NCBI GenBank assembly: GCA_025463055.1
Contig: JAOAPV010000005.1
Coordinates: 238,180 to 302,179, forward strand
Direction: 5' to 3'
Source of the DNA: Candidatus Acidiferrum typicum
Lineage (GTDB): Bacteria; Acidobacteriota; Terriglobia; Acidiferrales; UBA7541
DNA: 64,000 bases
Made by a program: the position numbers and the translations under genes. Numbering within the stretch: the first letter of the stretch is position 1; each line of letters starts with the position of its first letter. This document shows, piece after piece, positions 28,271 through 37,496 of this stretch. The notes beneath the pieces were generated by a model, which was given only the letters and a program-made list of their open reading frames with translations, did no database searches and was not told the origin of the DNA.

Positions 28271-30931
28271 TCACTCCATATCGCGCCAGTTGGTACCGAT
28301 GCAAATTTCTACTTCCAGCGGGACGGAAAGTTTATGGACGTTTTCCATTTCCTCGCGCACCAACTTGGTGAGCTCCTTGCTTTCGCTCGAAGGTGCTTCG
28401 AAGAGGAGCTCGTCATGCACTTGCAAAATCATCTTGGCTTCGAATTTTTCAGCGGCCAGGCGCCGGTCGATTGCGATCATCGCCAATTTGATGAGGTCCG
28501 CCGCCGTTCCCTGCAGCGGAGAATTTAGCGCCGTGCGTTCCGCAAAATTGCGAATCTGCACTTGCGGCGATGTTATGTCCGGGATGGGACGAATGCGTCC
28601 AAAAAGCGTTTTGGCCTCTCCGGTTTGCCGCGTTTCCGCCAGCACATTGTCCAAGTATTGCTTCACCCCACGATAGCGCTCGAAGTACGCGCTGATGAAT
28701 TGCGCCGCTTCCTTCTGTGGCACTCCAATCTGCTGCGCCAGGCCAAACGGCGACAAACCGTAAATAATTCCGTAGTTGATCGCTTTCGATGCGCGGCGAT
28801 GCTCCGGGGTCTGCGCCATGGGCCCCACGCCAAAAACTTCCTGGGCGGTGCGCTCGTGAATGTCCTGTCCCGTGCGAAACGCGTCAAGCAGCACCGGATC
28901 ATTCGAGAAATGAGCCATAACACGCAGCTCGATTTGCGAGTAGTCGGCGGCGAGCAGAATCATTCCTGGCTCGGCCACAAACGCCGCGCGAATCTGCCGG
29001 CCTAGCTCTGTCCTAATGGGAATGTTTTGCAAATTGGGGTCAGAAGAGCTCAACCGTCCGGTCGCCGTGCCCGTCTGCGAAAAGCTCGTATGCAGCCGGC
29101 CAGTCGCACGATTGATTAATTTTGGCAAGGAATCGACATACGTCGATTTCAATTTCGCAATCTCGCGATATTCAATGATCTTTGCAGGCAGCGGATGCTG
29201 CGCCGCCAAATCTTCCAGGATGTCCACCGCCGTGGAGCGCACTCGTCCTCGGCCTCGCCGCATCGGCGGCTGCAGGTTCAGCTTGTCAAAAAGAACTTCT
29301 GCAAGCTGCGTTGGCGAGTTGACGTTGAACTCGAAGCCCGCCATCTGCCATATTTCTTTTTCGAGCCGCCGCACTTCCTTTTCCATCGCCAGAGACATTG
29401 CGTCAAGCGCCTTCGGGTCCACACGAATGCCCGCGCGCTCGATATTCGCCAGCACCGACGCCACAGGCAAATCAATATTTTCGTAAACGCTCTGCAGCTC
29501 TTGCGCATCGATTTGCGCGCGCAACGCAGGCGCCAGGCGATGCAGATAATCCGCGCGCTCGCCGGGTGCGCCGCTGAGCATGGCGTTAAACTGGCGCATC
29601 ACCACATCGGCAAAGTTGTGATTTGCCGTTGTTGGCCGCAGCAAGTACGAATATATCTGCGTAGCGTGTTGGATGTTTTCCGCGTCCCCGCCGAGAATCT
29701 GCATCAATTTCGGATCGTGCACAATTTTCGGACGCTTGGCATCGGCGAGAAACACCGACAGCTCGCGCATCTCATCGCCATTCTCACCGAACCATACCGA
29801 GCGGCCCTCCCCAGCCTTCGACGAAACTTCAATGGACGCAATGCGCGTTCCGAAACCTTCAGCCTCGCGCTCGCCGGTCTCCAAATTCAGCCACACGGAC
29901 AAGGCCTGCCCCGCCGGAACGCTGTTCAAGTATCCACGGAACTCTGCAACCGAACCCAACTGCGAATAGTCCGTCTTGACCACGGGATCGGCGCTCGCCA
30001 CCGCCGACGCAGCCACGACTTCCGATCCCAGCTCGCGCAAAAGAGAATTGAATCCCAGTTCCCGGTACAGCGCCGAAAGCGCTGCGAAATCGGGCTCGCG
30101 TCGTTCCAAACTCGGCAAATCCAAGTCGACTGGCACCTGTGTCGCCAGTGTCGCCAGTTGTTTGGACATCAGCACCTGCTCGCGTTGCTGCTGCAGCGCC
30201 TCACGATAGCGCTTGTTCGAAACTTCCGCGGCATGCTCCAGCGCATTCTCCACGCTGCCGTATTTCTGAATCAGGCCCGTCGCGCCTTTTTCGCCGATTC
30301 CCTTCGCTCCGGGAATGTTGTCGATCGTGTCGCCCATCAGCGACATCACATCCACAACCTTCTCCGGCGGCACGCCTAGAATCTCCTTCACTTTTTCCGC
30401 GTCCACGATCACGTCGTTCTTCGCTCCGCCCGTCCCGGCGCGCAGCACGCGCACGTTCCCGTCCACCAACTGCATCATGTCCTTATCGTTGGTTACGAGT
30501 AGTACGTCCAGGTCCTCCTTCGCGGCCTTCTGCGCCAGGCACCCGATGATGTCATCCGCTTCATATCCATCGAGTTCCAGTATCGGCAGGCGCATCGCTT
30601 CGCAGAGTCGCCGCACATACGGCAATTGCAGCGACAGTTCGTCAGGCATAGGTGCGCGTTTCGCTTTGTATTTCTCAAAGAGCTTGTCGCGGAAGGTCGG
30701 CTGCCGCGTGTCAAACACGATCCCGACGTAATCCGGCTTATAATCGTTGAGCAATCGCCGCAAAATCGTGTTGAAGAGAAAGGTCACCTTGGTGGGAATG
30801 CCGGAAGGCGCGTTCATACGGTTCATCGGCGCAAAAAACGCCCGATAGACATGCGCCATAGCGTCCACAAGAAACAGTTTTTTGCGAGCCGCTGCGCCCG
30901 GCAGCGTCAGATTTCGTTGCGATGAAGCCAT
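28271..30931 (-). CDS. polA: DNA polymerase I
   Basis: FLVDAMAHVYRAFFA (5' nuclease); DPNLQNIPIRTELGRQIRAAF, AADYSQIELRVMAH, KAINYGIIYGLS, QVHDELLFE. Confidence 0.97.
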   Translation of the reverse strand: MASSQRNLTLPGAAARKKLFLVDAMAHVYRAFFAPMNRMNAPSGIPTKVTFLFNTILRRLLNDYKPDYVGIVFDTRQPTFRDKLFEKYKAKRAPMPDELSLQLPYVRRLCEAMRLPILELDGYEADDIIGCLAQKAAKEDLDVLLVTNDKDMMQLVDGNVRVLRAGTGGAKNDVIVDAEKVKEILGVPPEKVVDVMSLMGDTIDNIPGAKGIGEKGATGLIQKYGSVENALEHAAEVSNKRYREALQQQREQVLMSKQLATLATQVPVDLDLPSLERREPDFAALSALYRELGFNSLLRELGSEVVAASAVASADPVVKTDYSQLGSVAEFRGYLNSVPAGQALSVWLNLETGEREAEGFGTRIASIEVSSKAGEGRSVWFGENGDEMRELSVFLADAKRPKIVHDPKLMQILGGDAENIQHATQIYSYLLRPTTANHNFADVVMRQFNAMLSGAPGERADYLHRLAPALRAQIDAQELQSVYENIDLPVASVLANIERAGIRVDPKALDAMSLAMEKEVRRLEKEIWQMAGFEFNVNSPTQLAEVLFDKLNLQPPMRRGRGRVRSTAVDILEDLAAQHPLPAKIIEYREIAKLKSTYVDSLPKLINRATGRLHTSFSQTGTATGRLSSSDPNLQNIPIRTELGRQIRAAFVAEPGMILLAADYSQIELRVMAHFSNDPVLLDAFRTGQDIHERTAQEVFGVGPMAQTPEHRRASKAINYGIIYGLSPFGLAQQIGVPQKEAAQFISAYFERYRGVKQYLDNVLAETRQTGEAKTLFGRIRPIPDITSPQVQIRNFAERTALNSPLQGTAADLIKLAMIAIDRRLAAEKFEAKMILQVHDELLFEAPSSESKELTKLVREEMENVHKLSVPLEVEICIGTNWRDME

Positions 30932-30995
30932 CGTATCGAGTATAGCAAAGCGCCGCCGTGGCCCTTCATGCTCAAAGGACGGCAGCGGACCTGCC

Positions 30996-33626
30996 CTACT
31001 CCTGGCGGAGCGCGCTCACCGGGTCCATCCGGCTGGCCCGGTGCGCGGGGATAAAACTTGCGAACAGAGCGGCAACAACCAGAACCAAAACCATGATCGT
31101 GAACGTCAGCGGCTCAGCTGGATGCACTCCCGCCACAAGCCGCCCCAACAGACGCCCCGCTGCCAATGCCGCAGCGACGCCCAACACGACGCCCACGAGA
31201 ATCATTCCAAGGCTCTGCCGCAGCACGAGTCGCATAACCTCAAAGCTGCTAGCGCCAAGTGCCATCCGCACGCCGAATTCCGGCACGCGCTGCCTGGACA
31301 AGTACGCCAGCACTCCGTAAATACCGATGCACGCCAGCAGCAGTGCCAGACCGCTAAATACGCCGAACAAAAGCAAAAGAAAGCGTTGCTGCGCGAGTGT
31401 ACCGGAGACGATCTGTTCCATCGTGCGAACATCGTAAAGCGCTTGATCGTGCGTCGCCCCGCGTACCTCGCGCCTCGCCGCCTCCACGGCATTCAGCGGC
31501 GCAACGCTAGTTCTCATGACGAGAGACATCGCGGAGGAAGCAAGCCGCAAGAACTGATCGGGACACTGTGCAAATGGAAAGTACATTTGCTCGCGAACTT
31601 TTAGCTGATCGTCCGCATCCAGACCCCAATGGCGTACATGGCCCACAACTCCTATCACCTTTGCTGGTCCAAGAAACTGGACCCACAAGCGGCTGCCGAT
31701 AGGATTCCGGTCAGCAAATGCGCGTTGCGCCAGCGCCTCGTCAATCACGATGACCGTCTCGTTGCCGATCCCGTCCTGCTCCTCAAAGAATCGGCCTCCT
31801 CGTAATGGAATTCCCGTGGCCTTCAGGTAGTCGGGCGTGACCGAAGTCAACAATGAGAGGGTTATTTGATTGGCAGGCGGCGTCGCAGGCGTCGTCGAGT
31901 AGCCGATTAAGTTTTCATCACTGTCCATGGGGACAAGGTCGGCGAGCGCCACGGACTGTACGCCTGGCGTCTGGCGAACACGATCCAATAGGTCTCGCCA
32001 GGCCGCGCGCATCGTCCCAGGTTCTGCAAGCGCGCCAGGTGAGAGCGCTACCCGTGCAGTCAATAAGTTATGGATGTCAACGCCCGGATCGATGGATGAC
32101 AGCCGCAGCAGCGTGTGTCCCAACAAACCGGCAGCCACGAGCAGCACCACGGCCAAGGCGATTTCGCACATCACAAAGCTACTGTGCAGACGCCGGGAAC
32201 TCCCCACGACAGTCCGCCCTCCCGCGCGAAGAGCTTGCTCTAACTCGCGAGCCGGGGCGCGCAGGGCCGGCGCCAGTCCAAAAAGCACACCACTTACCAA
32301 CGACGCGACTACCGCAAACAGCAGCACCCGCCAATCCAGGTGGATCTCTTCAGCGCGCGGCAAATCACCCGGCCAGAACGCCACAAATGGGCGGACACCA
32401 ATTGCGGCCAGCAAAACACCGAGTGCTCCGCCGGAAAGCGCCAACACCGCGCTTTCCGTCAGGCACTGCCTCACCAGGCGGCCACGCCCAGCCCCGAGCG
32501 CAACGCGCATGGCAAGTTCACGTTCTCGCGAAATCGCGCGCGCGAGCAGCAGACTGGCTACGTTGACGCACGCAATCAGCAGCACCAGGCTGACTGCACC
32601 AAGTAGCAGCCATAACGTCGAGCGGACGTCCCCGACGATTTGCTGCTGAAGCGGTTGCGCCGTAATGGTGTGACCTTCATTGGATTTTGGGTACCGCTCC
32701 GCCAGGTCGCGAGCGATGACTCTCAGCTCCGCTTGCGCCCGGCCCAAAGTTACCTCGGAGCTCAGCCGCGCCAACACGCGGATCCCTGGGTGAACATCGC
32801 GATTTTGCATGATCGGTTCTGTGTTCTGACCCAGTGCGGTGAACACGTCGGCGTCTCCGAACAGTTGCACATCTCCGGGTGCTATCCCGACAACGGTGTA
32901 AGGCTTGCCGTTGAAAACCAGTGGCCGCCCGACTGCTCCCGCGTCTCCACCGTAACGGCGCTGCCACAAGCGGTAACTGACAATGACCACGGGCGATGCG
33001 CCTGGACGGTCCTCTTCGGGAAGGAACGCGCGCCCGCTCGAGAGATTAATCCCCAAGACGGAAAACAATTTCGATGAGATCTGGCGGCCGGAAACGTACT
33101 CGGGTTCACCTGGTTCGCTGATCGTACCCCCGCCATTACGCATAGCGGCCATAGCTGCCAAAGAGCGGATTTCGCGCTCGCAATCGAGAAAGTTCAAATA
33201 GGAAAATGGGTACACCGTCGCTTGGTCTTGCTCATGCAAGGTCAGCAGGCGCTCAGGTTCTGGATAAGGCAACGGTTTCAGTAGGACGCTGTTGATGACG
33301 GTAAACATTACGCTGGTAGCCCCGCTGCCGAGCGCCAATGTCAAAAGAGCGATACCGGCAAAACCCGGTTGCTGTCGAAATGTGCGAACAGCGTAGCGCG
33401 CATCCTGAATGAAATCTTCGAGCCAGCGCGTACCCCGAGCATCGCGGCACTTCTCCTTCACCTGTTCGGGACCGCCGATAGCGAGTCGAGCCTCTCGCCA
33501 CGCTTCACCTTGAGACTGGCCACTCGCAATCAAATCGCTGGCGTGCTGCTCGAGGTGGAAGTGAAGCTCCTTTTCGAGCTGCTCCTCCATTTTCTTTCGC
33601 CGCCACAAACGCTTCCACCAGGTCAT
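30996..33626 (-). CDS. ADOP-type ABC transporter permease (second copy)
   Basis: Same architecture as 6827-9460: FIQDARYAVRTFRQQPGFAGIALLTLALGSGATSVMFTVINSVLLKPLPYPEPERL. Confidence 0.94.
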   Translation of the reverse strand: MTWWKRLWRRKKMEEQLEKELHFHLEQHASDLIASGQSQGEAWREARLAIGGPEQVKEKCRDARGTRWLEDFIQDARYAVRTFRQQPGFAGIALLTLALGSGATSVMFTVINSVLLKPLPYPEPERLLTLHEQDQATVYPFSYLNFLDCEREIRSLAAMAAMRNGGGTISEPGEPEYVSGRQISSKLFSVLGINLSSGRAFLPEEDRPGASPVVIVSYRLWQRRYGGDAGAVGRPLVFNGKPYTVVGIAPGDVQLFGDADVFTALGQNTEPIMQNRDVHPGIRVLARLSSEVTLGRAQAELRVIARDLAERYPKSNEGHTITAQPLQQQIVGDVRSTLWLLLGAVSLVLLIACVNVASLLLARAISRERELAMRVALGAGRGRLVRQCLTESAVLALSGGALGVLLAAIGVRPFVAFWPGDLPRAEEIHLDWRVLLFAVVASLVSGVLFGLAPALRAPARELEQALRAGGRTVVGSSRRLHSSFVMCEIALAVVLLVAAGLLGHTLLRLSSIDPGVDIHNLLTARVALSPGALAEPGTMRAAWRDLLDRVRQTPGVQSVALADLVPMDSDENLIGYSTTPATPPANQITLSLLTSVTPDYLKATGIPLRGGRFFEEQDGIGNETVIVIDEALAQRAFADRNPIGSRLWVQFLGPAKVIGVVGHVRHWGLDADDQLKVREQMYFPFAQCPDQFLRLASSAMSLVMRTSVAPLNAVEAARREVRGATHDQALYDVRTMEQIVSGTLAQQRFLLLLFGVFSGLALLLACIGIYGVLAYLSRQRVPEFGVRMALGASSFEVMRLVLRQSLGMILVGVVLGVAAALAAGRLLGRLVAGVHPAEPLTFTIMVLVLVVAALFASFIPAHRASRMDPVSALRQE

Positions 33627-33970
33627 CGTGCACCGCCATCGGCCATACCGAGAATGAGGCTGATCGCATCGATCAATCGCTGCCAGCTCGCGGCTTCTGC
33701 TTCAAGTTGTTTCCGCCCCTTTCGCGTCAGCCGATAGAACTTCGCCTCACGACCCGTCTCCGTCTCTTTCCAATCCGCAGCCAAAAAGTCGCGGTTTTCA
33801 AGCCGGTGTAGTGCCGGGTATAGTGATCCTTCCGGAACCTGTACCACACCGCGCGACACTTGCTCCAACCGTTGCGCGATGGCGTATCCATGGACAGGAC
33901 CGAGGGCGATGACTTTTAAAATCAAGAGATCCAGCGTGCCTTGGGGAAGGTCGGATTTGGGCGCCGTCAT
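33623..33970 (-). CDS. PadR family transcriptional regulator (second copy)
   Basis: LPQGTLDLLILKVIALGPVHGYAIAQRLEQ...EGSLYPALHRLENRDFL; overlaps permease start. Confidence 0.95.
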   Translation of the reverse strand: MTAPKSDLPQGTLDLLILKVIALGPVHGYAIAQRLEQVSRGVVQVPEGSLYPALHRLENRDFLAADWKETETGREAKFYRLTRKGRKQLEAEAASWQRLIDAISLILGMADGGAR

Positions 33971-34090
33971 TCTTTTTATACCTCGAGCTTCTACATATTA
34001 GTGGGTGACCTGTAGAAGTGCAAGGTGTTCCCTCGCCTAGCCCCCTAAAACTGTGAAGGGAAGATATGGCTGGCCGCTAGCACAAAAAAA

Positions 34091-34113
34091 GAGGGGCGCA
34101 GGACGCGCCCCTC
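34091..34113 (-). terminator. Rho-independent terminator for gene 34138-34956
   Basis: Perfect 9-bp stem GAGGGGCGC / GCGCCCCTC with A7 (34084-34090), i.e. T7 on the minus strand. Confidence 0.8.
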
Positions 34114-34137
34114 AAAACGACGGCTCGTGATTACGCT

Positions 34138-34956
34138 CTATCCACCACTCGGTGCAGCGGAGGCGCTTTGCGGCTGCACCGTCAATAGCAAGCGGGTGCC
34201 TCCATCAAGATGAATATTCTTGTCGGTGGAAGTCAGCACGGTTCCTTCACCGTTGCTACTGGCGCTCAGGCGTACTCCCTCTAAGCCGTATACGCCTCGA
34301 GCATTTGCCGGCAGCGGTCCGGAATTATTTGCTTCGCTGCCCCCGGTACCGTTGGGATTGGTTGCGTTGGGATTGGTCCCGCTCGGATTGGTTCCGTTAG
34401 TGTTGCTGCCCGGATATGGTTGAGTCGTCGGCGTTCCCTCCGGCCGCGCGCCGCGGCTGCCGGACATGCTCGGATTATTGCTCGGCGATCCCGGCGCAGT
34501 CGTAGGTTGCGCGTCGTAACCTCCGTAGCTAGATACCTCGCGGGCCGGCACCGCGATCGCTTGAATCACCACATTATTCAGCGGAACTTCCTGGCCACCC
34601 TTCAGCATTGCCTTATCAAACTGAATAGCCAGCATCGATTCTCGCTGGCCGTTCGATCGCGCAGAAGCTTTCGTAACATGCCCGACGAGTTTCGTTCCCT
34701 TCGGCAGGATCGTCCTGCCATCCGTCGACTTCACCGCCTCCATGGTATGCGCAGTGATTTGCTCGCCAGGTTTCGCCTTCTTCGAATCTAAGGAAGAGTT
34801 GAGCGTGGCATTGATCGCCGTGCCGCCGGCCAGCGATGCTTCGCTGCTCACGTTTTCTGAAGGTGGCGCGGATTGTTCTGAAGGTGGGGCGGATTGCGCC
34901 GCTGCGCCAGTCGCGCAAAGTGCTGCCACAGCAAAGGCAATTGCAAAAGATTTCAT
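34138..34956 (-). CDS. Secreted hypothetical protein, paralog A, with N/G/T/P low-complexity linker
   Basis: Signal peptide; INATLNSSLDSKKAKPGEQITA...ILPKGTKLVGHV...IQFDKAMLKGGQEVPLN...GGTRLLLTVQP. Confidence 0.85.
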   Translation of the reverse strand: MKSFAIAFAVAALCATGAAAQSAPPSEQSAPPSENVSSEASLAGGTAINATLNSSLDSKKAKPGEQITAHTMEAVKSTDGRTILPKGTKLVGHVTKASARSNGQRESMLAIQFDKAMLKGGQEVPLNNVVIQAIAVPAREVSSYGGYDAQPTTAPGSPSNNPSMSGSRGARPEGTPTTQPYPGSNTNGTNPSGTNPNATNPNGTGGSEANNSGPLPANARGVYGLEGVRLSASSNGEGTVLTSTDKNIHLDGGTRLLLTVQPQSASAAPSGG

Positions 34957-35026
34957 GGAAAACCCTCCTCAAGTTTCAAATCATCTGAGGCTGGGTCTTT
35001 AGCTGGATTGCCTGGATCAGCCAGGA

Positions 35027-35893
35027 CTAAGGGTTGGGAGTAATGTCGTTCAGATCGACTTGCGTAGCGTCAATATCCCCGTTTGGCGGCGGCTGCACAA
35101 CCAGGAGCAAGCGCGTGCCGCTGCCCAGGTGCATTTGCTTCTTCGCCGAAAGCAAAACCGTCCCGTGCGACCCTTCCGACGTGGGCGTGTAAACTTTCAC
35201 ATCCGGCCGCCCGAATGCACCCTTGCTGTCCGGGGTGAACAGCCCGTTGGAGTCGAGTTCGCCCTCTGCCGCAGGCGCGGCATAGAGTGGCGCACGCAGT
35301 TTACTGCGCGGACTGTCATAAACGATCGTGGAAACCACCAGGGCGCCATCATTTGTCGGCTCCGCCGAAGTCGGCTCAACCCCTGCCGCCAACGGCTCAC
35401 CCGGCGAATTCAGCGCAACAGACGTTCCCGCCTCTTTGCTTGCTTCGGTATCAGACAGCGATGGCACCGAACCCACCGCCAGCGCCTGAATCCCGGCGTT
35501 GAGGATGACTTCCTGTCCGTCCTTCAACACCGCCTTGTCGAACTGTACAAACAGCGCTGACCCAGCGCGTCCCCGGCCACCGGAGGTCGCGCGCACGATA
35601 TGCCCAATCACTTTCGTTCCCTTGGGGAAAACAACCGAACGCTGGTAAGTAACGTCTTCCGCCGTCTCTGCGGTCACCGTATCCCCGGGCCGCGCCTTCC
35701 TCGTATCAAGCTCGTTCGTAAGAACCGCATTGAAAGCCGTCCCGATGCACAGCGGGGCTGTGACCGGTGCAGGAGGCGCTTGCTCCTTGGTCACCTTTTT
35801 CGCCGCCAAATCCAATTCAGGCCCCTGTGCCGCACCGGCTTTGGGAATCAGGAGCGCGCTCGCCACCAGCATGGTAACTGCAAACTTCCTCAT
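35027..35893 (-). CDS. Secreted hypothetical protein, paralog B of 34138-34956
   Basis: FNAVLTNELDTRKARPGDTVTA...VFPKGTKVIGHI...VQFDKAVLKDGQEVILN...GSGTRLLLVVQP. Confidence 0.85.
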   Translation of the reverse strand: MRKFAVTMLVASALLIPKAGAAQGPELDLAAKKVTKEQAPPAPVTAPLCIGTAFNAVLTNELDTRKARPGDTVTAETAEDVTYQRSVVFPKGTKVIGHIVRATSGGRGRAGSALFVQFDKAVLKDGQEVILNAGIQALAVGSVPSLSDTEASKEAGTSVALNSPGEPLAAGVEPTSAEPTNDGALVVSTIVYDSPRSKLRAPLYAAPAAEGELDSNGLFTPDSKGAFGRPDVKVYTPTSEGSHGTVLLSAKKQMHLGSGTRLLLVVQPPPNGDIDATQVDLNDITPNP

Positions 35894-36131
35894 GACGCGC
35901 CACCTTCTCGATCTGTCCAGAAGAACAGGCAGGACTGGTATTTAGAAGGAATGCACGACAGCAGCCAAACCTAAGTCTAGCGTTTTAAGGCGGTTAGCTA
36001 CGAAAGATGCGCGCAGCCACTATCCAAAAAGAGGTCATAGTACTTCAAATCTGCAAGCCCAAAGTAGCTGCGGCATCCGCACAGGATAGCCTCTAAAGTA
36101 TTGCGAGTAGAGGCCCTTAGGAGCCTGGCCC

Positions 36132-37346
36132 TCAAACAACGCCGAGCTGCTTGCCGACTTCCGCAAGAATATCCGCCGCCTTCAAGAGCTGCTCGCGTTT
36201 GTGCGTAGCGCTGACAATCGCCCGCAGCCGCGCCTTGCCCTCTGCAACCGTGGGGTACCCCACCGCTGGCGCGTACACGCCAGCCTCAAACAGCTTCCTC
36301 GAAAACTCAAACGCCTTCGCCGCATCCCCCACATGGATCGGAATGATCGGCGTCTCGCTGGCCTTAAATTGAAATCCCCGCTTCTTCAGTTCGCGCTTGA
36401 AAACCTTCGTGTTCGCCCACAATTTCTTCACCAGCCGCTCGCCCTCCGGGGAATCCAGCAACGTAAACGCCGCCTGGCAAGCCGCCGCCGTGGCCGGCGG
36501 GTGCGAAGTCGAAAACAAAAACGGGCGCGCCCGCAAATACAAAAAGTCGATCAAATCGCGCGACCCGCAAACATATCCGCCCATCGCCCCAATCGCCTTG
36601 CTCAGTGTTCCGACCTGAATCTGCACCCGCCCATGGCAATCCAAATGATCAACCGTGCCGCGCCCATTGCGCCCCAGCACTCCAGAAGAGTGCGCATCGT
36701 CAACCATCATGATGCAATTATATTTCTCCGCCAGGTCGCACAACGCCGGCAGCGGCGCGATGTCGCCGTCCATCGAGAAAACGCCGTCCGTGATGATCAG
36801 CTTGTGCCCGCTCCAATTCGCGTTTTCCTGCAGGATCCGCTCGCAATCCGCCACATCCTTGTGTTTGAAAACTTTGATCGTCGCTTTAGAAAGCCGCGCG
36901 CCATCAATAATTGACGCATGATTCAGCTCGTCCGAAATAATCAGGTCCTCTTTGCCCAATACCGCGGAAACCGTCCCTGCGTTCGCCGTAAATCCGGACT
37001 GAAACACCACGCAAGCTTCCACATTCTTAAACCGCGCAATCTGCTCTTCCAAATCCATGTGGATTTTCATCGTCCCGGCAATCGTTCGAACCGCGCCCGC
37101 GCCCACGCCATACTTCCGCACCGCCTCAATTGCAGCTTTGCGCAGCGCCTTGTGTGTAGTCAGCCCCAGGTAATTGTTCGAAGCCAAATTGATGACCTCG
37201 CGCCCATCGATAACGCAAACCGGCTTCTGCTCTCCCTCCACCACGCGTAACTTCGGCGCCGTTCCCTTAGCCCGCAATTCCGCCAACTGGTCGCTAACGT
37301 ATTGCAACGGACTCTGGCCAACCCTCTGTGTAGCCGTCTCTGACAT
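36132..37346 (-). CDS. kbl: 2-amino-3-ketobutyrate CoA ligase / glycine C-acetyltransferase
   Basis: LASNNYLGLTTHKAL...VDDAHSSGVLG...GTLSKAIGAMGGYVCG; adjacent tdh. Confidence 0.92.
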   Translation of the reverse strand: MSETATQRVGQSPLQYVSDQLAELRAKGTAPKLRVVEGEQKPVCVIDGREVINLASNNYLGLTTHKALRKAAIEAVRKYGVGAGAVRTIAGTMKIHMDLEEQIARFKNVEACVVFQSGFTANAGTVSAVLGKEDLIISDELNHASIIDGARLSKATIKVFKHKDVADCERILQENANWSGHKLIITDGVFSMDGDIAPLPALCDLAEKYNCIMMVDDAHSSGVLGRNGRGTVDHLDCHGRVQIQVGTLSKAIGAMGGYVCGSRDLIDFLYLRARPFLFSTSHPPATAAACQAAFTLLDSPEGERLVKKLWANTKVFKRELKKRGFQFKASETPIIPIHVGDAAKAFEFSRKLFEAGVYAPAVGYPTVAEGKARLRAIVSATHKREQLLKAADILAEVGKQLGVV

Positions 37347-37496
37347 TAGTTTTTCTCCTCGTGTACCGCGACGAGCCCTCGTCCTCGCACTTCGCCCTGA
37401 GCGCAACGGAGTGCTTCCAGCGACGTCAGGCTGGGGAAAACTCCAACTAAACCGGGGTTACCCCTTGCACCTTAAACTCTTTAACTCTTGAACTTT

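Noticed and set aside
29195-30379. 394-aa plus-strand ORF
   Set aside because: Antisense to polA, basic low-complexity composition without domain motifs; a by-product of high-GC codon usage.
34336-34412. Short repeats as a possible mobile element
   Set aside because: They lie in frame in paralog A and encode the N/G/T/P linker.
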